From Stenotrophomonas sp. 57 (GTDB lineage: Bacteria > Pseudomonadota > Gammaproteobacteria > Xanthomonadales > Xanthomonadaceae): 64,000 nucleotides of DNA. The notes under the pieces are model-generated. The model ran no database searches. It saw only the letters and a list, made by a program, of their open reading frames with translations, and was not told where the DNA came from. Position 1 is the stretch's first letter; each line of letters opens with the position of its first letter. A program made the position numbers and the translations under genes. Shown here in pieces: positions 11,648 to 19,762 of this stretch. The stretch covers positions 1,858,001 to 1,922,000 of the forward strand of contig NZ_CP127407.1 in assembly GCF_030291075.1 (NCBI RefSeq), written 5' to 3'.

Positions 11648-11860
11648 GTGGCGGAGAGCTTCTTCAGCGCAATGAAGAAGGAGTGACTCTAACGGCTGTG
11701 CAAGCCGACAGGCCACCGGATCAGATGTCTTTGACTACATTGTGGTGCTTTACAACCCAGTCCATCTGCTTAGTTCTGCTTATGCTCTGTCAGTTGTAGA
11801 GTTTGATCTGCGTAACGCGCAAAGCGGTTCCTGAGTGTCTGTGGAACTCTGGCCGGTCGA
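11648..11860 (+). mobile_element. Degenerate 3' end of an IS3-family insertion sequence
   Basis: Conceptual translation gives 'VAESFFSAMKKE' then a stop, and after a frameshift 'DVFDYIVVLYNP' and 'VEFDLRNAQSGS' ending at TGA 11832-11834. These match the conserved tail of IS3-family orfB transposases (VAESFFSxLKKE ... DVFDYIExFYNP ... VEFExRxAQxGS). The bases after the stop, TGTCTGTGGAACTCTGGCCG, resemble an IS3-type terminal inverted repeat. Upstream transposase sequence is missing. This is a dead remnant marking past mobility at the island's left part. Confidence 0.72.
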
Positions 11861-11988
11861 GTCTGCTCAATCGGCATGCCAGTCAACAAGCGGCAACCGA
11901 TACGTCGGGACTAATAAGGAGCACCGGATACCGCGCTTCGGGCGCGTTTAGCGATACACCTCAGACCACAGAACCCTATGGAATCGCA

Positions 11989-13095
11989 ATGCCCGCACTT
12001 CATATCTTCATCGACACCAATGTATTTCTGAACTTCTACTCATTCCCAGAGGACAAATCCTCTGTACTTGAAGCCCTTATCAAGGTCCTCGGGCCGAGCA
12101 AGATCAATCTTCACTTGCCTAAGCAGGTGGAGGATGAATTCTGGAGGAACCGGGAGTCGAAGATTCACGCGGCGGTACTCGAGTTCAGAAATGCCAACCT
12201 TCCCACAGCGGTTCCGAACCATATGCGAGGTGCCGAAACTGCCACTCATTACAAGGACGCAATCGACGCAGCAGAGAGCGCTCGGAAGAAGCTTGTCGCG
12301 CACGTGTTGGGCTTGGCCGTTCTAGGAAAGCTTGAGATCGACACGCAAGTCACGGAAGTGTTCGCACGGGCAGTAAGATACCCTGATTCGGACCAGGTAT
12401 TGGCTAGGGCTGTGGCCAGAATGCATAAAGGAAACCCCCCGGGTAAGGTTGGAAACATCGGGGATCGTTACAACTGGGAGATGTTGCTGGAGCAGGCGCC
12501 TAATGAGGATCTCTATATCATTACGAAAGACGGTGATTTCAGTTCTTTGCTTGGAACTTTGGACAAGAATCCTCGCCCGATGGCGTTCTTGGCCAAGGAG
12601 TGGGCGGAGAAAGCGCCTGGGCGTAATTTGTATGTCCATACTTCTATCCAGGCGCTTTTGAGTCACTACGAGAAGCTTGCAGCCCAACCTCAGGAACCCC
12701 AGGTGCCTGTGGAGACTGCGGTACCCGCTCCAGTTCCAGTGCCGGAGGTGGTGCCTCAGCTTTCTGTCACGCCGGTGCCTAATGCCGCCGATCTGATGGT
12801 CCAGCAGGCCAAGCAAGAGGCGATAAGCGCCCTGGTTAAGAGTGAGAGCTTCGCGCAAACCCATCAGGCGATCGCTACGCTTAGTTCGCTAATGAACTGG
12901 ATCAATGTGGCGGAAGCGAACAAGCTTTTCGAGGCCGCCTTGGAGAACCACCAGATTAAATGGATCCTAACGGATTCGGATGTCAATGGCTTCTACCTCG
13001 ACCTGCTGAACAAGCACTCACTACACGCGGAAGATGAGCTGGTCAACTTGATGATTGAGGAGCTCGGACTCCTGACCGATGACGATCCATTTTGA
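11989..13095 (+). CDS. PIN-like domain protein (DUF4935 type)
   Basis: This 368-residue protein has an N-terminal PIN-like nuclease fold over about 180 residues: 'IFIDTNVFLNF' (Asp9), 'EDEFWRN' (about residue 47), 'GDRYNWEMLL' (about 158) and 'TKDGDF' (about 180) supply the expected acidic cluster. A proline/valine-rich linker (about 230-262) leads to a helical C-terminal domain of unknown type. PIN domains are Mg-dependent RNases, often toxins or defence effectors. The chosen ATG is directly before the first strand; the frame is open further upstream through the IS remnant, but that part is not conserved-looking. The 3' end is partly duplicated just downstream. Confidence 0.75.
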   Translation: MPALHIFIDTNVFLNFYSFPEDKSSVLEALIKVLGPSKINLHLPKQVEDEFWRNRESKIHAAVLEFRNANLPTAVPNHMRGAETATHYKDAIDAAESARKKLVAHVLGLAVLGKLEIDTQVTEVFARAVRYPDSDQVLARAVARMHKGNPPGKVGNIGDRYNWEMLLEQAPNEDLYIITKDGDFSSLLGTLDKNPRPMAFLAKEWAEKAPGRNLYVHTSIQALLSHYEKLAAQPQEPQVPVETAVPAPVPVPEVVPQLSVTPVPNAADLMVQQAKQEAISALVKSESFAQTHQAIATLSSLMNWINVAEANKLFEAALENHQIKWILTDSDVNGFYLDLLNKHSLHAEDELVNLMIEELGLLTDDDPF

Positions 13096-13142
13096 TGATT
13101 GAGGAGTTCGGATTCCTGATCGATGAAGATCCTTGGAGGTGA
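13049..13142 (+). repeat. Imperfect tandem duplication of the PIN gene 3' end
   Basis: The last 14 codons of the PIN gene (TTGATGATTGAGGAG...GATCCATT) are followed at once by a diverged copy (TTGATGATTGAGGAG...GATCCTTGG). The second copy keeps an open frame starting at an ATG that overlaps the PIN stop (TGATG): 15 codons, MIEEFGFLIDEDPWR. It is probably the relic of a neighbouring homologous 3' end or of recombination. Confidence 0.7.
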
Positions 13143-13321
13143 CGTGCCGTGGGGTCGTCTAGACAATGCTCTCGGAGGCTCGGTGTTCACACGCTACGAC
13201 GCCACCAGATGGCGGGAGAAGACCGTCGCACACTGTGCCCGTCACGCGGTAGAGCCGGGTAAGCGCGGAATCGAGATGTGAACTTAGAACTCCCCTCACA
13301 AAAGCGCATCGTGCGGGGTGA

Positions 13322-14050
13322 TCACTTAGTAACGTAGGCCAACATAGGCGCTGACGCTTGCCCGATCGCAACGATTCCTGTCACCACCGTTACTAGGTTC
13401 GCAAGAGTAGCGAGACGATCCATAAAGGACTTTCCCTCAGCAGTGGACATGCTGATCTTGCCACTCTCGCTGAGGTTGGCGTGCGCAACCGAACACAGCA
13501 CTGCATCCAGAATCGGTGCGGCGCCCGTGATGAAGTATGTGTCGATCGTGTTTACTACCACCTTGAGTCGATCCAACAGAACCTTCTTCAGATCGTCAGG
13601 GAATGAGGACTGCAGTACAAAGTCAATCAGTTCGTTGGTACTACTACGAATCTCTTGCAACTGCTCAGAGGTCAGGGCCTTTCCGGGCTGCTTGGACTCA
13701 AAAAGCTCATCCATACTACTGAGGAACTGAATGGTGTGCGTATCGATAGGCGACATGTAGTCAGCCCAGCGGGTTCCAAATATGTTGCGGCTGAATGCAG
13801 AAAAGAAACATCCAACCATATGCTGGTGAGTGTTTCGAGCAAACTGCCGAGGATGATTGGACTCCAGCTGAGCTACAACTTGACCAGGAAGCGCCATCAC
13901 ACGCCCCACCCTGTCCAAGAGCGTAGGTGTGTGATCGCGTTGGACGCCGAGAATTACACACCATGCGTCATGCGCAACGATTGTAGGGTCTATGTCTCTT
14001 CCAGCTTCAACGATTGACAGTAGGCGACCTGCGGGGTTGTCTCCGTACAT
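13322..14050 (-). CDS. Uncharacterised protein with C-terminal membrane helix
   Basis: This 242-residue protein belongs to no family I recognise. It is mostly polar and helical, with one strongly hydrophobic stretch at the C-terminus ('LATLANLVTVVTGIVAIG', about residues 215-235), which suggests a tail-anchored or membrane-associated protein. Its ATG is preceded by AGGAG at good spacing. It is convergent with the PIN gene and lies 117 bp behind the helicase gene on the same strand, so it may be the last gene of the defence-like operon. AT-richer codon use matches the island. A membrane effector role is a guess from context only. Confidence 0.65.
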   Translation of the reverse strand: MYGDNPAGRLLSIVEAGRDIDPTIVAHDAWCVILGVQRDHTPTLLDRVGRVMALPGQVVAQLESNHPRQFARNTHQHMVGCFFSAFSRNIFGTRWADYMSPIDTHTIQFLSSMDELFESKQPGKALTSEQLQEIRSSTNELIDFVLQSSFPDDLKKVLLDRLKVVVNTIDTYFITGAAPILDAVLCSVAHANLSESGKISMSTAEGKSFMDRLATLANLVTVVTGIVAIGQASAPMLAYVTK

Positions 14051-14167
14051 CCACTTCTCCTGCTAAAGGCGGCTATGCACTGGCTTCACTGCCGTGACGA
14101 TTGAGATATCGCCGGCTAGGCGGAGCTTAACTCGGTCAATCTCAAGAATATCTGATTGCAACGAAGC

Positions 14168-16075
14168 TTAGGCTGACATGTCAACCACCCTCCACCCATT
14201 AGATTGCAGTGCAGCCAACTGTGGAGCAGTCACGCGATCTTTGTGAGTTGCGATAGCTAACAGCTCAGTGGGACGGGACATGCCAACGTAGAGACCTCGA
14301 TATGCCCCCTTGATCGATTTAGGACCGCTGGGCATCGGGGATCCATTGGCAATGCTCTCCATGGCCGCCCCAATGTCATGCCGTTTCAGGTGATGAACTA
14401 TTCCATCAAGAACTAAAGTGGCTAGGTGCGTCTCCCCCTTTACGGATGCAGTGGTTCCAACCTCAACTGACACCGTTCTTCCGCTATGAGAGACAACGAC
14501 TGAGTTGTTCAATAGGCAGGAATCGGAGCTGGCATCATCATCCGTCTCCAGCGCCGCTGCGAATTCACTCTCATCGATCTCATCTTTCAGAAGAGGTTTC
14601 AGTACATCAAATATCTGAGAGATCGTCTGTGGCCAGGTGCTCGTCCCAATCAAATCTCCAGTTACCGCTAGCCTGTATCGAAGGCTACGGATCGGCGCAA
14701 CGTCAATACCCTTTCCCTCAAGCGCTCGTAGAAGCCCGCTCGCGTCTCGCACGTCACGAACGATTTTGCTCCCTCCTGCTCGCAAACAGAGCAGGAGGGC
14801 GCGGGAGATGTCGCGAGTGCGCTTGGACAGGTCGACGGGAGCGACCCCCCATCCCGGAGGGGCTGCCAGAAGTGATCTGACAGACTCCTTTCCGCTTGCG
14901 CCAGATGCAGTCATCGAGAACAGAGGGTAGTAGTCAACGACATGGCGGCCGAGTCCCAATTTTGATGAGCCGGTCTTTCTTGAGCAGATCGCCTTGATGG
15001 GCAGCCCAGCACGATCCTGGTCACTCAAAGTATCGATGACTATTTGACCGAATCGACCGATAACGTCACCAACGTTTCCGTCGTCATACAGAATCACTAC
15101 CGGCGCGTGCTCGCCCTGTCGCTCGGATACAACTTGCGCAGGATAGTCTTGAACAGAGGAAACGATTGCCGCAATGTCCTTTGGAAAACGTTTAGTAGAA
15201 CTTACGGTGAGAGCCCCTTCTTTCGGAAAGGTGAGTTGCCCTTCATCCTTTCCATTGTTGAGTATCCTCTGGTTGCGGTCGCCGAATCTCTGCATAGTCA
15301 CTGAGTCTCCGAAGATTGAGTTCAGAAGATGTTCTTGCTCAGAGTCGGTATCCTGCATTTCATCAATGAGAACCAGTGGATATCTCCATGACGCCGCGCG
15401 GGTTACAGAGGGTTGCCTCTTCAGTAGGTGACTCGCGAAAGCAAGCATATCCGCGTGGCGGAAAATTCCTTCGGAAGTCAGTTGATGTTTGATCTCTTCG
15501 GCTTGCTTCCATGTAGGTGAGCTCTCGCCAGGAAGACTTCCGATCTCCGTGCCGAGCTTGAGGTCTTCGCCGACGTGGATGAGCGTCCCGACGACATCGT
15601 CGCCATTAGGCTGCCTTTTCGCCCAACCCCTGAGAGTCCACTTCCTTTGCATTAAGTAGAGAGCATTTCTTTCAAACACGTCATTGTCGATGGAGTCGAT
15701 CTCAATACCCTCAGACCGAAGCAGGGGCAGAGCAAGATGCGTGTTGATAAATGAGTGAATAGTTCCTATGAAGTGTGGATACGACAGTAGTGATGCGCCA
15801 TGAGCATTCGATGCCAGGCGCTTCGAAATCTCCGTGGCTGCTACGTTTGTGTGGCTTATTACACAGATACCTCTGTTAGCGTGCTTCCACTTAGACGACA
15901 GCAGTATCAGTTTGGCAGCAAGGAGCGTAGTTTTCCCGCTTCCCGGAGCGGCCTGTACGTCACAGGAAGTCATCGCTTGAAGAACTGTGGCTCGTTCAGG
16001 GTCAGTGAAGTCCAAGCCAGGCATCAGATCAGCTAGTAGCGCCAAGTCTTCATCAGTGATTGTAGGCAGGGTCAT
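14168..16075 (-). CDS. UvrD-like superfamily 1 helicase (GajB-like)
   Basis: This 635-residue protein has SF1A motifs: motif I 'AAPGSGKTT' (about 42-50), Ia 'ISHTNVAATEI', motif II 'LIDEMQDTD' (about 234), motif III 'FGDRNQRI', motif V near 'KGETHLATLVLD' and motif VI 'YVGMSRPTELL' (about 595). It starts inside the stop of the OLD-family gene (ATGA overlap), so the two are translationally coupled. An OLD ATPase/TOPRIM nuclease coupled to a UvrD-like helicase is the Gabija arrangement (GajA-GajB), in which the helicase-like partner senses nucleotide or DNA ends. It is longer than the characterised GajB (about 500 residues), so subtype is uncertain. Confidence 0.85.
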   Translation of the reverse strand: MTLPTITDEDLALLADLMPGLDFTDPERATVLQAMTSCDVQAAPGSGKTTLLAAKLILLSSKWKHANRGICVISHTNVAATEISKRLASNAHGASLLSYPHFIGTIHSFINTHLALPLLRSEGIEIDSIDNDVFERNALYLMQRKWTLRGWAKRQPNGDDVVGTLIHVGEDLKLGTEIGSLPGESSPTWKQAEEIKHQLTSEGIFRHADMLAFASHLLKRQPSVTRAASWRYPLVLIDEMQDTDSEQEHLLNSIFGDSVTMQRFGDRNQRILNNGKDEGQLTFPKEGALTVSSTKRFPKDIAAIVSSVQDYPAQVVSERQGEHAPVVILYDDGNVGDVIGRFGQIVIDTLSDQDRAGLPIKAICSRKTGSSKLGLGRHVVDYYPLFSMTASGASGKESVRSLLAAPPGWGVAPVDLSKRTRDISRALLLCLRAGGSKIVRDVRDASGLLRALEGKGIDVAPIRSLRYRLAVTGDLIGTSTWPQTISQIFDVLKPLLKDEIDESEFAAALETDDDASSDSCLLNNSVVVSHSGRTVSVEVGTTASVKGETHLATLVLDGIVHHLKRHDIGAAMESIANGSPMPSGPKSIKGAYRGLYVGMSRPTELLAIATHKDRVTAPQLAALQSNGWRVVDMSA

Positions 16076-18057
16076 GCGATCTCCTCTTGCGCGGGCTCAG
16101 CGTCATCATTCCCCGCTGAGGCGCATGCCCTTGGTGCACCAGTGGTAACGTGAAGCAGAGCTTCGCGAAGATAGCGGGGCAGCATGTCCAAGAGATCCTG
16201 TCCACCGCCATAGTTTCCACTGGCGAGAAGTCGAGCCGCGAACTGCGCGGCGACTGCCTTGGAGGCATCGCCTTCGTAGAGTGGCTTATAGATCTCACAT
16301 GCCATAGCAACTTTGTCGCCGGCATGTTTGCCTTGGAGGATCGCCCACGTTGCAGCCGCCTCGACCTCCAGATCGGGAATTTTGGATTCGTCGAACTTAA
16401 GCCCCTGAGACTTCTTAGCGCAAGCTAGGCTTACTGCGATGAAGATAAGTTGGGAGCAGCCGCTCAGTGCGAGATCATACTCAAGCGTCCATTGATCTGA
16501 GACAAAGACACGGACAGACTTTTCATCCTCCACCTCGACCCTGTCCTTCTTCCTCTGTACCACTGCAGCAACCTCCGCTGTGGTGTAGTCCTTTTCAAAT
16601 CGCTTCTGGCCCTTCTTCTTTGGCGGATCGACGTAAGTCGCCTGCGTTGGAACGATATCTCTGTCAGTAACGCAACCTACTGGGATGCCAACCGAATCGG
16701 ACCCGCCCGCGCGTTGGAAGATTCGTGCGTAGTGGTACAGCCCGACATCACCGACGTTGACGATCGACACGCCGTGGGCTGAAAGAGACAGCCCGGCTGC
16801 CTCAGCGAGCGCCGGAAGTAGCAAGGCTTCACCTGGTGCTTCTACTACCAAGATGCCTCGCGCGAAGAACAGGTTCGCCTTTGTTGCATCAAGAAAGCGC
16901 TCCAGGTACTCGAAATCAAGCTTATCCAGACGGGTGTCCGCCTGCCGGAGCGGGTATGTCCTAGATTTCCTGACCAGGATAAGTGACTGCAAAGGAGCGG
17001 TGGTCGCAAGGGAAGGGCTATGAGTTGAAAGGATCACCTGCACTGGGGATTGATCGTCCGCGCTCTTGCTCTCCATCAGTCGGAGCACTCGGTCCTGAAG
17101 CTGAGGATGCAAGTGCGCCTCGGGTTCTTCAATGAGTAGCAGCGGAAGTCCCTCTTCGTCACCACTCAACAGAACCAATTCAGTTGCCATGAACAGTGCG
17201 TTGTTGTATCCAAGCCCGCGAGCGCATTTCGCATCCTGATCAACGGCTTCCGGTGGAGTTAGCGACAGCTCGAATCTTTCAAGAATCTGAGTAAGACTAC
17301 TGGACCCAGCGATGCGGATCCGGGAGGAGAGTGCCTCCCCTTCGAACGACATTCGGGAAAGGTAGTTGTTATTGATTTCATCTTGGACTGTGCCGATGGT
17401 CTCATGGCGCTGAATGTCATACTGCGCGCGACTCATCATCCCCACAAGCGTCGCCGGCGGAGTGCCGCCTTCAGGATCGAAGTCATTTTTGTCTTGAGAG
17501 ACCATTGACTTGTGAGCGCCGAGTATCTGCGAAAGTCGCGACAGCCTGCCGGGCCGAAGCTCAGCCTCTGCATCTCGCAGAGGGCGTAGATAAGTCGCCC
17601 TGACCAGTTCTCGCACAGCAGCACCGACCTCGGGGCCTGAGCCATCCGCCCCACATCGGGTAACCGAGAACACTCTTGACCGCCTGCCTGGAGTGGCCGG
17701 TAGGCGTGTCGCTTGCAGATGAAGGATCAGCGATCTAGTGCCGTCCTTCTCGTAGGTAAGCCATTCCAGAACAGCTGCCTCTTGGGAGACGGACAGTTCC
17801 TTCAAGCATGCCTGGATTGTCAGTGTCTCAGCCTGCGCTGCACCATGCACATGAAAGTCCGACTCTTGGATTCGAACGCTCTCATAGCTCGTGGTCCAAA
17901 GGAGGAGCCGGATGGCATCGATGATAGTCGTCTTGCCGGCGTCGTTCTCCCCGATAAGGACGTTCAAGCCGTTGTTGAGCGTGAGGTCCAACTTCGGTGA
18001 TGACTTTGTGTCTCCAAAGCCTCTGAAACCGCTCGCTTTGATGCTATGCAGGTACAT
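16072..18057 (-). CDS. OLD-family ATPase with TOPRIM nuclease domain (GajA-like)
   Basis: This 661-residue protein has an N-terminal ABC-type ATPase with Walker A 'GENDAGKT' (36-43), Walker B 'LLLIEEPEAHLHP' (about 304) and H-loop 'LSTHSPS'. The C-terminal TOPRIM domain shows 'VVEAPGEALLLP' (about 402), 'VTDRD' (about 462) and 'EYDLAL' (about 524), which supply the metal-binding acidic residues. This is the overcoming-lysogenization-defect nuclease architecture; with the coupled UvrD helicase it points to class 2 OLD/Gabija anti-phage defence. The start is set at MYLHSIKASGFRGFG; a TTG start 13 codons upstream is possible. A 12-bp palindrome lies just upstream. Confidence 0.86.
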   Translation of the reverse strand: MYLHSIKASGFRGFGDTKSSPKLDLTLNNGLNVLIGENDAGKTTIIDAIRLLLWTTSYESVRIQESDFHVHGAAQAETLTIQACLKELSVSQEAAVLEWLTYEKDGTRSLILHLQATRLPATPGRRSRVFSVTRCGADGSGPEVGAAVRELVRATYLRPLRDAEAELRPGRLSRLSQILGAHKSMVSQDKNDFDPEGGTPPATLVGMMSRAQYDIQRHETIGTVQDEINNNYLSRMSFEGEALSSRIRIAGSSSLTQILERFELSLTPPEAVDQDAKCARGLGYNNALFMATELVLLSGDEEGLPLLLIEEPEAHLHPQLQDRVLRLMESKSADDQSPVQVILSTHSPSLATTAPLQSLILVRKSRTYPLRQADTRLDKLDFEYLERFLDATKANLFFARGILVVEAPGEALLLPALAEAAGLSLSAHGVSIVNVGDVGLYHYARIFQRAGGSDSVGIPVGCVTDRDIVPTQATYVDPPKKKGQKRFEKDYTTAEVAAVVQRKKDRVEVEDEKSVRVFVSDQWTLEYDLALSGCSQLIFIAVSLACAKKSQGLKFDESKIPDLEVEAAATWAILQGKHAGDKVAMACEIYKPLYEGDASKAVAAQFAARLLASGNYGGGQDLLDMLPRYLREALLHVTTGAPRACASAGNDDAEPAQEEIA

Positions 18058-18080
18058 GATCCATTTCCCTATTGGCTCTA

Positions 18081-18092
18081 AGTTACGTAACT
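18081..18092. promoter_or_regulatory. Perfect palindrome upstream of the OLD gene
   Basis: AGTTACGTAACT is a perfect 12-bp palindrome located between the stop of the zinc-ribbon-like gene and the OLD-family start, 23 bp before that ATG. It could be an operator or a regulator-binding site inside the operon. No dedicated regulator gene was identified in the island. Confidence 0.4.
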
Positions 18093-18109
18093 GCAATACC
18101 GACTAATCC

Positions 18110-18775
18110 CTACGGTAGGTGAGGTGGCGGAGCGTGCCCAAGTCGCTCTGCAATTTTCCGCTGCTGAGACGTCAGCGCCGGCCAGATGAGGTGCACTCGA
18201 CTGGCGGGCATGGCTTTGAGGTCGTCCCTATGTTTATCATTTGATAGGGATACCTTGAAGAAGCTGGGGTTGTGATCGATCTGGTGCTTCTTGAGGCGCC
18301 AAAGCACAACGAACGCGTACTTCGGCGTCAGCTTTCCGTTCTTTCTGTAGTAGGCGAGCGCATTAGGCAGGATGTCTCCCTTTCCGGTTCCCTCCCTTGC
18401 CTCGGCGTCACTAACTCTCTGCAGCCGTTCGATGCAGCTGTCTTGGCGCATCCTTTCCGTAAGCCTAGAGAGCTTAGCGCGCGCGTCGACCTCGCTTAGC
18501 TTCCGGCCATCTTCATAGACGGCGACCTTGAATCTAAGTATGCAGGTCGAGCCGACGAGCATCGTGTTCTGGGTCAGCTGATTCGCAATCTCGAACTGGT
18601 ACCGAAGCTGCTCTTGCTCACACAACTCGCAGCAAACTGTCGGCTGCTCGTGATCGATCGTTGTCTCGGTGAACCTCCACTCAGAGAAAGCTTCTGGAAG
18701 AGTATTCGCTACAGAAAGCGGGACGATGTTGTCCCTCACGCGTTCAATGAACTGCTGCACTTGATGCTCCCTCAT
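18110..18775 (-). CDS. Uncharacterised protein with zinc-ribbon-like N-terminus
   Basis: This 221-residue protein has, near residue 48, 'CCELCEQEQLRYQFEIAN' followed by 'LVGSTCI' about 20 residues later. This is a Cys-x2-Cys ... Gly-Ser-x-Cys pattern typical of a small treble-clef or zinc-ribbon domain seen in many unnamed phage and bacterial proteins. The rest is basic and helical. It is the first gene of the minus-strand operon, 52 bp before the OLD-family ATG, so it is a candidate accessory subunit of the defence module. I cannot assign a function. Confidence 0.68.
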   Translation of the reverse strand: MREHQVQQFIERVRDNIVPLSVANTLPEAFSEWRFTETTIDHEQPTVCCELCEQEQLRYQFEIANQLTQNTMLVGSTCILRFKVAVYEDGRKLSEVDARAKLSRLTERMRQDSCIERLQRVSDAEAREGTGKGDILPNALAYYRKNGKLTPKYAFVVLWRLKKHQIDHNPSFFKVSLSNDKHRDDLKAMPASRVHLIWPALTSQQRKIAERLGHAPPPHLP

Positions 18776-19180
18776 CTGCGCAATCTGGCTTCGTATCGCC
18801 GAACTAAGTCTAAAGCGCTATGCTTTTCCATGCCCCTTGCGTCGTGTGGAAAGATGCGCTCAGATCAAGCGTCTTCAACACTCAGCTTGCAGGAGCTATA
18901 TCTTGGGCCGACCTTAGAAGGTCGAGTGTGGTAGTGCGCAATTGCTTTTCGCCCATGCAAGGGCTCATAGTTCGCCATCGATACCGTGACCCAGTTCACA
19001 TGCCTGTTCAATACTAAGCTCAGCCAGAATGTCGAACAAGCCCTTGGCAATCCAAGGGTGGACCGCCGAGGGAACTGTAGACACGTACTGTCCATCTAGT
19101 TATCCGCTTATGGTCGGAAGTGGGGTTAGCTAATACCCGACTCGATCAAATCTGCTGAACGTGTTCTCGCTCAGCCTCAC
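18776..19180. other. Right flank of the island, intergenic
   Basis: This 405-bp stretch is AT-richer and shows no convincing gene; the short open frames lack ribosome binding sites and domain signals. It should hold the promoter of the three- or four-gene minus-strand defence-like operon. Composition returns to chromosomal GC from about 19,160 on, so the island's right edge lies here. No direct repeat of the guaA 3' end was found by eye. Confidence 0.5.
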
Positions 19181-19537
19181 TCACTCCGGCCTAACCTCCC
19201 GACAGGCCCACTCAACCAGTCCCCGGCAAGCCAGAAACAACCCATCAACCACCCCCTCATCCAAATGCCGTTCCGGGTCCGCTGCTACCCGGCAGCGGTC
19301 TGCCGCGTGCAGTAGCTCCAGCACCGTCAGCGCCCCCACCAACGCGCGCTCGGTCCTCGCCAAGCTCACGCGGCGGCCGGGTGACACGTCGGTTTCTGGC
19401 CAGGGGTGCCCATCAGCACCCTCGCAGCCGCGCATGCGTTTGAGGATGCCGAGCAGGGAGTTCAGATCGGGCAGGGGAGTGTCGTCGTTGATGGGTTCAA
19501 CAACGGTGTACGAGGAGAAGGTGTCGGATTCGTTCAT
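19181..19537 (-). CDS. Uncharacterised small acidic protein
   Basis: This 118-residue soluble protein starts at MNESDTFSSYTVVEP. The reading frame extends further upstream, but the added part has no protein-like character and overlaps a strongly structured leader. The body contains 'SLARTERALVGALTVLELL' and 'HLDEGVVDGLFLACRGL', regular helices reminiscent of short orphan proteins that occur in many copies in pseudomonads and xanthomonads. Function is unknown. The first gene outside the island on this side, it has chromosomal GC content. Confidence 0.6.
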   Translation of the reverse strand: MNESDTFSSYTVVEPINDDTPLPDLNSLLGILKRMRGCEGADGHPWPETDVSPGRRVSLARTERALVGALTVLELLHAADRCRVAADPERHLDEGVVDGLFLACRGLVEWACREVRPE

Positions 19538-19679
19538 GGCGTCGGCTTCCGTGGCTGTGCTTAACAGCGCCACCGCGAAGAGGTGGCGGACGATGCGTGG
19601 CTGCAAACCGGAAGAAGCAATGTCATAAACCGGTGGGCCCGAAAGCCCCCACGCACCGCCCGCCAGAAAGGCCGACGGA

Positions 19680-19719
19680 TTGCCCGCCGGCACCGGTTAA
19701 GGACGGTGCCGACGGGCAA
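19680..19719 (-). ncRNA. Candidate structured leader hairpin (16-bp stem)
   Basis: TTGCCCGCCGGCACCG and CGGTGCCGACGGGCAA pair over 16 bp with one mismatch around an 8-nt loop. It lies about 145 nt upstream of the small acidic gene's ATG, on its transcript. No poly-T tract follows, so it is not a simple terminator. Confidence 0.45.
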
Positions 19720-19744
19720 GCGCAAACTACAGACATCGCTTTCT

Positions 19745-19762
19745 TCGGGTTTGCAGACCCGA
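19745..19762 (-). ncRNA. Second hairpin in the leader
   Basis: TCGGGT and ACCCGA form a 6-bp stem around TTGCAG, 25 bp from the larger hairpin. Together they suggest a folded leader RNA or a cis-regulatory element. Confidence 0.35.

Noticed and set aside
16072-18057. Interpretation of the OLD protein as a plain SMC/RecF-like repair ATPase
   Set aside because: The C-terminal TOPRIM motifs and coupling to a UvrD helicase fit OLD/Gabija much better than RecF or SbcC, which lack TOPRIM domains.
10758-19180. Integrase, tRNA or CRISPR array in the island
   Set aside because: None of the frames has tyrosine or serine recombinase motifs, no cloverleaf-like sequence was noticed and no regularly spaced repeats occur.
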